64,000 nucleotides of DNA from Triticum aestivum (GCF_018294505.1 NC_057803.1:682809715-682873714), one strand, 5' to 3'. Positions 36,251 through 49,154 are shown, numbered from the stretch's first letter. The notes: generated by a model not told the origin, from the letters alone. Translations and numbers: made by a program.

Positions 36251-36723
36251 TGAGGGAGTCCTGGATTAGGGGGTCTCCGGACAGCCGGACTATATCCTTC
36301 GGCCGGACTGTTGGACTATGAAGACGTAAGATTGAAGACTTCGTCCCGTGTCCGGATGGGACTCTACTTGGCGTGGAAGGCAAGCTAGGCAATGCGGATA
36401 TGTATATCTCCTCCTTTGTAACCGACCTTGTCTAACCCTAGCCCCCTCCGGTGTCTATATAAACCGGAGGGTTTTAGTCCGTAGGACAACATACAATCAT
36501 ACCATAGGCTAGCTTCTAGGGTTTAGCCTCTCCGATCTCGTGGTAGATCAACTCTTGTACTACTCGTATTATCAAGAATAATCAAGCAGGACATAGGGTT
36601 TTACCTCCATCAAGAGGGCCTGAACCTGGGTAAAACATCGTGTCCCCTGCCTCCTGTTACCATCCGCCTCAGACGCATAGTTCGGGACCCCCTACCCGAG
36701 ATCCGCCGGTTTTGACACCGATA
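36251..36723 (+). repeat. 3' LTR of element B
   Basis: 473 bp. The terminal CCGACA has become CCGATA. TCTATATAAACC lies near 36,455. Confidence 0.93.
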
Positions 36724-37612
36724 ACGACCTTCAGAGGAATCAACCCTAGTCGGGAGGCACGATGTACGGGGAAAATCACACTAGATGTGGTATTCGGCAC
36801 GCCGGAGAATTACAGGTCTGAAGAAATCACATTCCAAGTGGCCCCGTTTAGTAGCGGATACCACGCCCTTTTAGGGCGAGAGGCATTCACGATCTTTCAA
36901 GCTATACCCCATTACGGGTATATGAAGCTCAAGATGCATAGGCCCAATGGAATCATCACTCTAGCTAGTGAACCGTACATAGCACTTCGTGCTGAAAACA
37001 AAACTGCCACACTGGCTCTCGAAGCATTATCCGAAGCCCTCGCGGCTGAAGAACTAACTACGCTGCGCTCTACAGTGGACAGGGACAACGTCATACTCGA
37101 CAAAGACCCAAATCCACCTCTTTTAAACCAAGGATGAAATTGTCAAATTCCAGGTCCACTCAACGGACCCTTCAAAAACAACATCCATCGGGGCACAGCT
37201 GAACCCCACATCAGACGCCGCACTACAGGAGTTCTTACGCAAGAATTGGGACATCTTCGCCTCGCATCCTTCAGATATGCCAGGCATCCTACACAGGTTG
37301 GCCGAGCATAGCCTAAACATTCTAATGGGATACAAGCCGGTCAAGCAAACTCTTCGGCGTTTCTCTGAACATAGGCGGCAAGCTATGGGAGAAGAACTTG
37401 CCAAGTTACTCGAGGCCGGATTCATTAGAGAAATAAAACATCCGGACTGGCTAGCAAACCGGATGATGGTACCAAAGAAGGACAAATCCTGGCGCCTATG
37501 TGTCGATTTTAAGGACCTTAACAAGGCTTGCCCCAAGGATCCCTTCCCCCTTCCCCGCATTGATCAAATTATCGATGCTACCGCGGGACACGACTCGTTG
37601 TGCTTCCTCGAC
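36724..37612 (+). pseudogene. Protease and reverse transcriptase N-part of element A
   Basis: Resumes A's protease directly after B (TFRGINP, then GYHALLGREAF). TGA at 37,135 ends that frame, and a shift near 37,125 leads into the RT linker and fingers. Visible RT motifs are GFIREIKHPDWLANRMMVPK, WRLCVDFKDLNKACPKD and PFPLPRIDQIID, ending at LCFLD where C inserted. The VDF aspartate site of RT motif A is present here. Confidence 0.88.
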
Positions 37613-40124
37613 TGTAACATCCCAAATTTTCAATTTGGAATGTTATACATTAGATCATCATTGCATATCATATTTTATTTTATTTTTGCTTTTTGGTTGA
37701 TCCTAGAAATTCTACGCAACTCAATGACCCACGGAGAGAGTTGGGGATTTCGTTATTTTCATATTTGAGTTTTCTCAAATTTTCAGAATAGGATCATTTG
37801 ATTTTAATTATTTTATCATCAATTATTTCTATTACAAAAACATGAGAGAGGGAATAAAATGACTTTCCCAAAATAAATAAATATTGAGGATTTAATAATA
37901 AAATCAAATAAGATTTTATTTCGGAGTTTTTCGGTGTTTTATTTGAATTTAGGAAAAATGTGTGTTTTTCAAAATTGCATTTAGGCCCCAAATAAATGTT
38001 CACCTTGTGAGGCTTGATTTTAGAAGCCCGTGAAAATTCATTTCGGAATCTTTGGAGTCCGTTTAGTATTTATTTTTATTTTTCTTCTGCGCGTAAAAAA
38101 ACAAAAACGCGCACCGACCTAGGGCCGTGTCCGACTAGGACTCCCGGCCCGTTAGGCTATATATAGCCGGGGGAGGCCTAGCCGAAACCCTAGCCAACAC
38201 CAAGCCGCCCCAAGCCGCCCCAGCCCCCGCTGCCGCCGTCGCCCCACCGCGCCGCCGCACACCGCCCGAGGTCCACCGCCGCCCCGATTTCCGCGCCGGT
38301 TTTTTTAATTTTTTTTCAAAAAAACCGTTCGATTTTCCGTCGGTTTTTCTGTCTTTTTTTAGTTTCGGTTTTTTAAATAGATCGGTTTTTCTTGTTTATT
38401 TAAATAGCGAGCGTTCGTCCGTTCGTTCGTTCTAGCGAACGTTCGTCATTTTTTCTTTTTCTTGGATTAAATCCACGATTTTTCTGATCGCGATTCCTGA
38501 TCCGATTTTCGTTTTAGTATAACTTTTCGCTCGTTTATCGGAATCAGGCGATTCAAGCTCCTAGAGTTTCGTCTCGAAACCCTCTATCCGTTTAACCAAC
38601 TTGCCCTAGATACAGATTTCTAGAACGAAGTTGTTTTCTTTCGCCGTTTGACTTTCGTTGTTTCGTTCGATTTGATTCTTTTTGCCAACCGGAGTTCTTA
38701 AGTTGAACCTTCTGGTTAGATCTCTTATTTGAGTTTTACCCATGCATTAGATGAGTACTTATTGTATGCTTGTTTGTTTGTCTGTGATAGAATACCCGGA
38801 GTGCGCCGCTTGTTACTTCGAATCTCTAGGTTTCCCGGATCATCAGCAAGGCAAGTAACACTTTGATCATACCTTTTCTACTACCCAGTTTTTTTGCATT
38901 AGATCAATCCTCACACATTGCATGATTAGGATTCTAATTAAATTGTGGGATGGGAAGTAGTTGAGGTAGTACCTATTACCTGTTTATTATCAAACCTTTG
39001 GGAGTTACTTCCGCGTTTGCTTATTATGCCATGCTATGCTAATAGACGTGGATTGGGTGAGTGATATCCATGACAGATGTGAGTTTTGTTAATTAATGGT
39101 TTATCTAAGGTGGCAACTTAAACACACATCTGGGTGGATTGAGGCACCTGGGTATTCCAGGACTTGCCTGTTTTCTTTTAGACCGCCACCCAGGCTCAAA
39201 GGGATCATGAGACTATTCATACTAGAAACTTCCGTGTGCAACCACAAGCTATTATGGGCTCTAGCATAGTTGACTAAGTCGTGCGAACTCTTACAGTGGT
39301 AGACTAGCAGATGTAGGGGATGTAGGTGGTACGGTCTACCCGATCGTAAGGTGCTAGCGCTTATGAAAGACTATGTCTCGGTCATCCGTCTTCTCAAACA
39401 CCTTGTAGTACGAGAAACCAAATGGAGGCGATCGAGTCTTGTGGAGAAAAGTGCGCAAACCTCTGCAGAGTGTAATAAACTAATCATGGTTAGCCGTGTC
39501 CCCGGTTATGGACATCTTGAGTATCTAGTACTTGGATTATCATGTGAATCTCAACATGTTACTCTAAATTAATTTTTTGGGTTTTGTTTAATGATGATGA
39601 TTAATTGGGATTGAGAATGTTGTCAACCATTCTCAATGTTTAACAACTAGCATGATAGTAATTAAATTTATTCCTTTGAAGTAGGGAAAATTTGGTTTTA
39701 CGCAAAACTGTAACCATAGAGCTTTCCACCAGCCAAATATGCATATAGTATAGCTATTTCATTCCTTACCCTCTATGTGTTACATTGCCAGCATATTCCA
39801 TGTGCTGACCCGTTTTGGGATGCAACGTTAATGTTGCAGACTTTTCAGACGACGATTAAGGAGTTTTTAGGTCATGGTTCTATACTCAGTGATGCCATTG
39901 GAGTTGATGGACTCACTTATCTTCCAAGCCTTCCGCTGTTATTGTTATTAGATGGCCTTAAGCCATATTAATTGTAATAAGTTCTCTATTGAGACACTCG
40001 ATGTAATAAGTGTGTGATTGCTACTCTATTATAAATCCTCCGAGTACTGTGTGGTGTCAGCATTACTGATCCAGGGATAACACTGGAGCATAGAGATCAG
40101 ACTGTTTGAGGTCTGGTCGCTACA
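37613..40124 (+). repeat. 5' LTR of element C
   Basis: TGTAACATCCCAAATT to GGTCTGGTCGCTACA. A GGCTATATATAGCCGG palindrome around 38,153-38,168 contains the likely TATA box, followed by a GCC-rich leader. Short open frames inside occur in both LTRs and are not credible genes. Confidence 0.95.
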
Positions 40125-40128
40125 GAGA

Positions 40129-40140
40129 TGGTATCAGAGC
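40129..40140 (+). other. Primer-binding site, initiator tRNA-Met
   Basis: TGGTATCAGAGC, the standard complement of plant initiator tRNA-Met, four bases after the 5' LTR. Confidence 0.93.
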
Positions 40141-40234
40141 ACACGCTGACTGTAGGACACGACCACTAAGTTAGAGACCTAGATCACTATTCACCCTCTT
40201 CTCTTCTGACCTCTCATCTTTTCTACTCTTTAGG

Positions 40235-40978
40235 ATGGCGGATGCAAGGAACAAGTTCACGCAACCAGATGAAGATACACCCTTTGGACGTCACTTGAAG
40301 GAAGTCACTAGATACCTGAACATAGGGGTACCAAGCTTCACCGGAACCTACAACGCCACTTTACCTGAAGAAGAGCGCTGGATGATTCAAGTTCAAGTTC
40401 CAGGAAGGACGTTCATGCCAGTCACTGAGCCCATAGAGTTTTCTTTTGATGCACCAACTTGGAGTCTAGGAAAGAGCATGGCAGCTCACATCGCCATGGG
40501 ACGCATTGGAGAAGTCTACCGCAATGACCTCAAGGATACTATCTACCAGATTTGTGGGCGCCGAGATGAGCACTGGGAGATGATCAGCACCAGGAAGGAT
40601 AGATCAATTGCAGCTTTTATCCTGGAGTTAAACCAGCACATTTGACGACAGGAGAACCAGATGTGCGCCGACATGATAGATCTGAAGAAGGCTAAGATTA
40701 GAATCAAGGAACTGGAGGAAGAACTCAAGGCTACACGTGAAGATTATGAAGAAGAAATTGAAGTGTTGGTGGAGAAAAATGACGACCTAATCAAGAAGAT
40801 TGGAATATTTATGGGAGGCCCTACACCAGTAGAGGAAGACGAAGAACCCAAGGAGATTAGCCCGGAAGACTACATCATCATCGACGACACTGATTCGGAT
40901 CCAAACGGAAGCGATGATGACTATGTTGATGAAGCTGGAGCAGATATCATGGAGTCTGCAACCGAAGAATATTTCTAG
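40235..40978 (+). pseudogene. Extra ORF upstream of gag in element C (ORF0), one stop
   Basis: ATG follows the primer site by about 95 bp and begins MADARNKFTQ. A single TGA at 40,643 breaks an otherwise continuous frame of 247 codons. The N-terminal half includes EERWMIQVQVPGRTF and WSLGKSMAAHIAMGRIGEVY. The C-terminal half is a predicted coiled coil (AKIRIKELEEELKATRED) followed by an acidic tail (IIIDDTDSDPNGSDDDYVD). It is separate from gag, which starts about 195 bp later. It has no zinc knuckle or enzyme motif and I do not know its role. A structural or regulatory accessory protein is possible. Confidence 0.65.
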
Positions 40979-41173
40979 TAGACCACCTCATCAGTAGTAG
41001 TAGTCCACCATGTAAATATAGTAGTCCGAGCACTTTTGCGATAGTTAGATCCATTGTATGCCCTTGTTTGATTGAATGAAGTGAATTGTTTGTTTTTGCC
41101 TCATGTGCATATGGGTAGTGTTTTCTCTTCAGACCCCCTCTATTCTTAGATCTCATCTTTTCTAAACCCTCAG

Positions 41174-44100
41174 ATGCCTCCGAGATGTGACCCCGGATTT
41201 GCCTTTCCACCGGAGCTCACTTAGTTGATCCAGCATCAGAACACATTGATGTAGTTGCTAGTCCAGAATCAGAATCAGGGGAACAACAACAACAACCCAC
41301 CACCACCACCACCTGTGAGTCACTTAGCCCGTTTTCTTAGGCTGAATCCGCCGGTCTATTCCAGCAGCATCGAGCCGATAGTAGCAGATGATTGGCTCCG
41401 CAAGACAGCTAGAGAGTTGACTACAGTAGGATGCACAGATGCGGAGAAGGTGAAGTTTGCCGCACATCAACTTGAAGGACCAGCAGCATCATGGTGGGAG
41501 AATTTCACAGCCACTTTCCCTGTCGACACTGTCACATGGGACCAGTTTCAGCAGGCTTTTCGTACTGCACATGTTTCAGTAGGAGCTATGGCCATGAAGA
41601 AACGAGAGTTTCGCAACTTGCGCCAAGGAGGACGAACAGTTGGCCAGTATGTGGAGGACTTTAGTAAGTTAGCACATTATGCCCCAGATGACGTCGCTAT
41701 GGATGCAGCTAAGCAGGAGAAGTTTCTGGAAGGACTGAATGATGAGTTGAGCATGCAGTTGATGTTAGCAACCTTCAACAACTACCAGGAGTTGGTAGAT
41801 CGTGCTCTTATGATTGAAGGGAAGCATCAGCAAATTGAGAATCGCAAGAGGAAGTATGGACAAGGAAAGTACACTTCAGGAGCTCAGCAGAAGCCATGTT
41901 TTACCCCTAGACCGGGAGGACATTTTCAGCATACCCATGGAGGAGGTAGCTCGCACAATCACAATGGCACCAGGAATGGAAATGGAAATGGAGGAAGCAA
42001 TGGCCAGAATCGCACCAACCCATCAACCCCAGCCAAGAAGGACCTGAGCCAAGTCACTTGCTTTAAGTGTTCGAAGACCGGACATTATGCCAATGAATGC
42101 CCTGAGATACAAAATGGAAATGACAATGGAAGCTCTGGGAAGAAGCCGAACCCTTTTAATAGGGGACAGGTGAACCACGTTAGCATGGAGGAGGTTGAAG
42201 CTCAGCCTGATGCAGTAATAGGTAAGTTTCTGGTTAAGTCAATTACTGTTGCATCGCATTCATACATCTCTAGGGGATTTGTGGATAAGTATAACCTACC
42301 AACCCAAGCCCTTAGGTCACCCATGTTAGTAACCTCGCCTGGAGCAGAGTATGTGGCTAGTTTATGGTGTGATCGGTTACCATTAAGGATTGGTAACTAT
42401 GTTTTTCCCTCAGACCTAATAGTATTGGAATCTCAAGGATTGGATGTGATATTAGGCATGGATTGGTTATCAAAGTATGAAGGAAATATTGAATGCGCTA
42501 GTAAGTCAATTTTGCTTACCACCCCAGAAGGGAGAAGGATCAAGTATGTATCCCGACATGAGCCAAAGAGGACTCAAGTAAATTGCTCAACATGAGTTGT
42601 GCAGGAGGAAGTACCAGTGGTAAGGGATTTCCCTGAAGTATTTCCAGAGAAGTTGCCAGGCATGCCACCAGATAGAGATATTGAGTTTTTGATTGAGCTA
42701 TTGCCAGGCACCAGGCCAATATCAAAGAGACCATATAGGATGCCAGCAAAGGATTTGGTAGAAATTAAGAAGCCGATTAAGGAGTTACTGGATAAGGGAT
42801 ATATTCGCCCAAGTTCTTCGCCTTGGGGATCGCTAGTACTTCTAGTGGAGAAGAAGGATGGATCATTAAGGATGGTTGTTGATTATCGAGGATTGAACGA
42901 AGTAACGATTAAGAACAAGTACCCACTACCAATGATCAATGATCTGTTTGATCGATTGCATGGAGCTAAGGTATTTTCCAAGATCGATCTGCGATCAGGA
43001 TACCACCAGTTGAAGATTAGAGAACAGGATATTCCTAAGACAGCTTTTACCACCAGGTATGGGCTGTACGAGTATACCGTTATGTCATTTGGTCTGACTA
43101 ACGCACCTGCCTATTTTATGAACATGATGAACAAAGTATTTATGGAGTTTTTGGATAAGTTCGTCGTAGTGTTCATTGATGATATCCTGGTTTATTCGAA
43201 GAATGAAGAGGAGCATAAGGAGCATTTGCGTTTGGTACTTGGAAAGCTCAAAGAACATCAATTATATGCCAAGTTCAGCAAATGTGAGTTTTTGTTGAAG
43301 GAAGTAGGATTCCTCGGACACGTTATATCTGGAGAAGGTATAGCAGTAGATCCTACCAAAGTAGATACCGTGACCAAGTGGGAAGCACCAACTACAGTGG
43401 GAGAGATCCGGAGTTTTCTTGGACTCGCAGGATACTACCGGAGATTCATTGAGAATTTCTCAAAGATTGTGAAGCCTATGACGGAGTTATTAAAGAAAGA
43501 TACCAAGTTCATATGGATGGAGGAATGTGAAGCTAGTTTCCAGGAGTTGAAGAAACGTTTGGTTACCTCACCAGTGTTGATTCTGCCAGACCAGACCAAA
43601 GATTATGAGGTGTATTGCGAAGCTTCACGTTGAGGACTTGGAGCAGTGCTTATGCAGGAAGGGAGAGTTGTTTCATATGCCTCAAGACAACTGAAGCCTC
43701 ATGAGTTGAATTATGCCACGCATGATTTGGAGTTAGCAGCCGTAGTGCAGGCTTTGAAAACATGGAGGCATTTCCTCATTGGAAACCATCGTGAGGTGTA
43801 CATGGATCATAAGAGTTTGAAGTAGATTTTCACACAGAAGGAGTTGAATCTCAGACAAAGGAGATGGTTGGAACTCATCAAGGATTATGATATGAGATTG
43901 CAATACCATCCCGGAAAGGCTAATGTAGTAGCTGACGCCTTAAGCCGTAAGAGCCATGTCAATACATTAATGACGGGAGAAATACCCAAGGAGTTAGCAG
44001 AAAATCTTCGTGAACTATGTTTGGAAATAGTTCCGAGAGGCTATGTAGCAGCATTGGAGATTCAGTCAACCTTGATGGATAGAATCAGAGAAGCTCAGAA

Positions 44101-45547
44101 GACTGACAAAGAGATTGTCGCTATAAAGGAGAAACTGAGCAAAGGAAAAGCTAAAGGATTTCGTGAGGATGAGCACGACACCCTATGGTTTGAAGACCGT
44201 GTTTATGTGCCCAATGACCCGAAGATCAGGAAGTTGATTCTGCAAGAGGCACACGATTCACCATATTCGATTCACCCAGGAAATACCAAGATGTATTTGG
44301 ATTTGAAGGATATTTTCTGGTGGATCGGAATGAAGAAGGATATTGCGGAGTATGTAGCAGTTTGTGATGTATGTTAGAGAGTAAAGGCAGAGCATCAGAA
44401 GCCAGTAGGATTGTTACAACCATTGCCGATACCCGAATGGAAGTGGGATAAGTTAGGCATGGATTTCATCACGGGATTACCCAGGACTCGTTCAGGCTAT
44501 GACTCGATTTGGGTTGTAATTGATCGATTGACGAAAGTAGCTCATTTCATCCTAGTAAAGACCACTTACACCAGTGCTAAGTTGGCAAAGATACACATGA
44601 CCAGGATCGTATGTTTGGATGGAGTTCCAAGGAGTATCGTATCAGATAGAGGAACCCAGTTTACCTCAAAGTTCTGGAAGCAGTTGCACGAAACTTTGGG
44701 TACCAGGCTAGAATTCAGTACAGCTTTTCATCCACAAACAGATGGAGAGACCGAGAGAGTCAATCAGATTTTGGAGGATATGCTGAGAGCTTGTGCGCTA
44801 GATTACGGATCTAGTTGGGACGACAATTTGCCATATGCAGAGTTCTCTTACAACAACAGTTACCAAACCAGTTTAAAGATGGACCCTTTCGAAGCCTTGT
44901 ACGGAAGGAGGTGCAGGACACCATTGTCATGGGACGAAGTTGGAGACCGCAAGTTGTTTGGACCTGACTTGATTAAAGAGTTTGAACAGAAGGTGAAGTT
45001 GATTCGCGATAGGCTCAAGGTAGCCCAATCCAGACAGAAGAGTTATGCAGATTCTAAACACAAGGAGACCATTTACAAAGTCGGAGATAGAGCTTATCTT
45101 CGAGTATCTCCACTTCAGGGAACAAAGCGTTTTGGAGTTAAAGGGAAGTTAGCGCCACGATTTGTAGGACCATATCGAGTTTTGGAGCATATGGGAGAAG
45201 TGGCCTACAAGTTGGAATTACCTGAAGGATTGTCAGGAGTTCATGATGTGTTCCACGTTTCCCAGTTGGAGAAGTGTCACGCGGAGATGGCTGACATACC
45301 GATGAGAGACACAGTGCCTTTGGAAACTATTCAGTTGGATAACGACTTGACCTACGAGGAGAGACCCGTTAAGATTCTCGAGTTTGCCAATTGAGTCACC
45401 CGCAGCAAGGTTATCAAGTTTTGCAAAGTTCAGTGGAGCCACCACACAAAGGATGAAGCCACCTGGGAACGAGAGGAAGAATTGCTCAAGGACCACCCTC
45501 ACCTATTTCCTAGCCAACCCGAATCTCGAGGGCGAGATTCATCTTAA
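41174..45547 (+). pseudogene. gag-pol polyprotein of element C, seven in-frame stops
   Basis: One frame of 1,458 codons from MPPRCDPGF to a TAA that touches the polypurine tract. Domains: gag core about 100-220; knuckle CFKCSKTGHYANEC about 295-310; protease about 350-440 (VILGMDWL); RT about 480-740 with the catalytic FIDDILVYS near 667; RNase H about 795-930 ([12 protein letters not shown]); integrase zinc-binding and core about 1,020-1,280 (DFITGLP, SDRGTQF, ETERVNQ); tail CKVQWSHHTKDEATWERE. Stops: TAG 41222, TAG 41252, TGA 42593, TGA 43631, TAG 43823, TAG 44375, TGA 45392. Most fit C-to-T change at CAG or CGA. The protease active-site DSG is missing (SITVASHSYIS), apparently by in-frame deletion. 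Confidence 0.93.
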
Positions 45548-45559
45548 GGGGGGTAGGTT
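45546..45559 (+). other. Polypurine tract of element C
   Basis: AAGGGGGGTAGGTT, overlapping the gag-pol stop codon and ending at the 3' LTR. Confidence 0.9.
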
Positions 45560-48085
45560 TGTAACATCCCAAATTTTCAATTTGGAATGTTATACATTAG
45601 ATCATCATTGCATATCATTTTTTTGCTTTTTTGTTGATCCTAGAAATTCTACGCAACTCAATGACCCACGGAGAGAGTTGGGGATTTCGTTATTTTCATA
45701 TTTGAGTTTTCTCAAATTTTGAGAATAGGATCATTTGATTTTAATTATTTTATCATCAATTATTTCTATTACAAAAACATGAGAGAGGGAATAAAATGAC
45801 TTTCCCAAAATAAAGAAATATTGAGGATTTAATAATAAAATCAAATAAGATTTTATTTCGGAGTTTTTCGGTGTTTTATTTGAATTTAGGAAAAATGTGC
45901 GTTTTTCAAAATTGCATTTAGGCCCCAAATAAATGTTCACCTTGTGAGGCTTGATTTTAGAAGCCCGTGAAAATTTATTTCGGAATTTTTTGAGTTCATT
46001 TAGTATTTCTTTTTATTTTTCTTCTGCGCATAAAAAAACGCGCACCGACCTAGGGCCGTGTCCGACTAGGACTCCCGGCCCGTTAGGCTATATATAGCCG
46101 GGGGAGGCCCAGCCGAAACCCTAGCCAGCCCCAAGCCGCCCCAGCCCCCGCCGCAGCCGCCGCCGCCACCGCGTCGCGTCGCCGGACGCCGCCGCCGCCG
46201 CACGCCGCCCGAGGTCCGCCGCCGCCTCGATTTCCGCGCCGTTTTTTTTATTTTTTTCAAAAAACCGTTCGATTTATCCGTCGGTTTTTTTAGTTTCGGT
46301 TTTTTTAAATAGATCGGTTTTTCCGGTTTATTTAAATAGCGAGCGTGCGTCCGTTCGTTCGTTCTAGCGAACGTTCGTCGTTTTTTCTTTTTCTGGGATT
46401 AAATCCGCGATTTTTCTGATCGCGATTCCTGATCCGATTTTTGTTTAAGTATAACATTTCGCTCGTTTATCGGAATCAGGCGATTCAAGCGCCTGGAGTT
46501 TCGTCTCGAAACCCTCTATCCGTTTAACCAACTTAAACAAGATTTTGCTACTGTAAAATTTGCCCTAGATCCAGATTTCTAGAACGAAGTTGTTTTCTTT
46601 CGCCGTTTGACTTTCGTTGTTTCGTTCGATTTGATTCTTTTTGCCAACCAGAGTTCTTAAGTTGAACCTTCTGGTTAGATCTCTTATTTGAGTTTTACCC
46701 GTGCATTAGATGGGTACTTATTGTATGCTTGTTTGTTTGTCTGCGATAGAATATCCGAAGTGCGCCGCTTGTTACTTCGAATCTCTAGATTTCCCGGATC
46801 ATCAGCAAGGCAAGTAACACTTTGATCATACCTTTTCTACTACCCAGTTTTATTGCATTAGGTCAATCCTCACACATTGCATGATTAGGATTCTAATTAA
46901 ATTGTGGGATGGGAAGTAGTTGAGGTAGTACCTATTACCTGTTTATTATCAAACCTTTGGGAGTTACTTCCGTGTTTGCTTATTATGCCATGCTATGCTA
47001 GTAGACGTGGATTGGGTGAGTGATATCCATGACAGATGTGAGTTTTGTTAATTAATGGTTTATCTAAGGTGGCAACTTAAACACACATGTGGGTGGATTG
47101 ACGCACATGGGTATTCCAGGACTTGCCTGTTTTCTTTCAGACTGCCACCCAGGCTCAAAGGGATCATGAGACTATTCATACTAGAAACTTCCGTGTGCAG
47201 CCACAAAGCTATTATGGGCTCTAGCATAGTTGACTACATCGTGCGAACTCTTACAGTGGTAGACTAGCAGATGTAGGGGATGTAGGTGGTACGGTCTACC
47301 CGATCGTAAGGTGCTAGCGCTTCTGAAAGACTATGTCTCAGTCATCCGTCTTCTCAAACACCTTGTAGTGCAAGAAACCAAACGGAGGCGATCGAGTCTT
47401 GTGGGGAAAAGTGCGCAAACCTCTGCAGAGTGTAATAAACTAATCATGGTTAGCCGTGTCCCCGATTATGGACATCTTGAGTATCTAGTACTTGGATTAT
47501 CATGTGAATCTCAACATGTTACTCTAAATTATTTTTTTTGGGTTTTGTTTAATGATGATGCTTAATTGGGATTGAGAATGCTGTCAACCATTCTCAATGT
47601 TTAACAACTAGCATGATAGTAATTAAATTTATTCCTTTGAAGTAGGGAAAAATTGGCTTTACACAAAACTGTAACCATAGAGCTTTCCACCAGCCAAATA
47701 TGCATATAGTATAGCTGTTTCATTCCTTACCCTCTATGTGTTACATTGCCAGCATATTCCATGTGCTGACCCGTTTCGGGCTGCAACGTTAATGTTGCAG
47801 ACTTTTCAGACGACAATTAAGGAGTTTTTAGGTCGTGGTTCTATACTCAGTGATGCCGTTGGAGTTGATGGACTCACTTATCTTCCAAGCCTTCCGCTGT
47901 TATCGTTATTAGATGGCCTTAAGCCATATTAATTGTAATAAGTTCTCTATTGAGACACTGGATGTAATAAGTGTGTGATTGCTACTCTGTTATAAATCCT
48001 CTGAGTACTGTGTGGTGTCAGCATTACTGATCCAGGGATGACACCGGAGCACAGAGATCAGACTGTTTGAGGTCTGGTCGCTACA
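45560..48085 (+). repeat. 3' LTR of element C
   Basis: 2,526 bp, same ends as the 5' LTR, with small indels near 45,620, 46,030, 46,200 and 46,530. The TATA palindrome lies near 46,087. Confidence 0.95.
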
Positions 48086-49154
48086 TCGACGCATACTCCG
48101 GATACCACCAAATCAAGATGGCGGAGCCCGATCAAGCCTCAACGGCATTCATTACTCCATACGGCCCCTTTTGTTTCAACAACATGCCTTTCAGGCTCAA
48201 AAACGCCAGTGCGACCTATCAACGCATGATTCAGACATGCCTAGAAGCACTAATCGGCAAAATAGTGGAGGCATGCGTAGACGATGTGGTAATTAAAACC
48301 AGACACGTCGAATCCTTGATAGACGACTTAAGGCTCATGTTCGACAGTCTTCGAGCATATGACATTAAGCTCAATCCGAAAAAATGCGTTTTCGGCGTAC
48401 CCGCCGAAAAGCTCTTGGGCTTCATCGTTTCCAACAGAGGAATTGGAGCGAATCTGGCTAAAATCCAAGCTCTATAATAGTTGGCTATCCCAACAAACCT
48501 CAAGCAAATCCAGAAATTAACTGGATGCGTGCCTGCCTTAAGCCGCTTTATCTCCCGATTGGGAGAAAAGGCATTACCTCTTTATCGCCTTCTTCGGCAC
48601 ACCGAACACTTCGAGTGGACGGACGCGGCTACGGCCGGATTGGAAGAAATCAAAGCTTCCTTGTCCAGCAACCCAATCTTTGCCGCGCTGAATATCGGCG
48701 AACCAATGTTGTTATATATCGCGGTAACACACCAGGTTGTAAGCGCAGTGCTTGTCGTCGAACGAGAAACAAACGGACATAAGTTCTCGCTTCAAAAGAC
48801 GGTATACTATGTATCTACTATCCTCACTCCATGCAAGTCCCGGTACCCACATTATCAAAACATAGCATACGCGGTCTTCATGGCATCCCAAAAACTACGA
48901 CACTACTTTCAAGAGTGTTCAATTACGGTGGCCTCCAAGGTTCCATGCAACGACATTATTAACAACCGCGATGCCATGGGCCGGATTGCTAAACGGGCTA
49001 TTGAGCTCCTCCCGTTCAACATATCATACAAACCATGGCGAGCCATTAAGTCACAAGTACTGGCCAATTTCATCGCCGAATGGACAGAAGCCGAACTCCC
49101 TAAAGAATACGACGCGTACTCCAATTCGATCATGGACTTCGACGACTCTAAAAT
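48086..49154 (+). pseudogene. Reverse transcriptase C-part and RNase H of element A
   Basis: Continues the RT with AYSGYHQIKMAEPDQAST, FCFNNMPFRLKNASATYQRM and the catalytic CVDDVVIKTR (YVDD-type). The motif RT thumb end (KCVFGVPAEKLLGFIVS) follows. A TAA-TAG pair at 48,475-48,480 breaks the frame, which resumes at TNLKQIQKLTGCVPALSRFI and a Ty3/Gypsy RNase H (EWTDAATAGLEEIK, then YPHYQNIAYAVFMASQKLRH). D inserted exactly in the linker to the second RNase H. Confidence 0.9.

Larger units (their letters stand above)
26065..36723 (+). mobile_element. Element B: complete non-autonomous Fatima-like LTR element
   Basis: Two 473-bp LTRs bound 9.7 kb, including a nested solo LTR. The target duplication is ACGGC (26,060-26,064) and ACGAC (36,724-36,728), one mismatch. 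It carries sense gag-protease, no pol, and the antisense multi-exon gene, as copy L does. It lies in the same orientation as its host A, inside A's protease. Confidence 0.93.
37613..48085 (+). mobile_element. Element C: chromovirus-type Ty3/Gypsy retrotransposon (Tekay-like)
   Basis: LTRs of 2,512 and 2,526 bp, target duplication TCGAC (37,608-37,612 and 48,086-48,090). It has an initiator-tRNA-Met primer site, an extra ORF upstream of gag, and one long gag-pol frame in the order gag, protease, RT, RNase H, integrase and a C-terminal chromodomain-like segment. Gene order, single frame and tail place it among chromoviruses. The Tekay assignment is by resemblance. No Triticeae family name is asserted. 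Confidence 0.95.

Noticed and set aside
39351..39971. Short open frames inside the LTRs of element C (about 65-85 residues), repeated near 47,311-47,932
   Set aside because: They recur only because the LTR is duplicated. They have no recognisable domain and lie in the expected leader and U5 parts.
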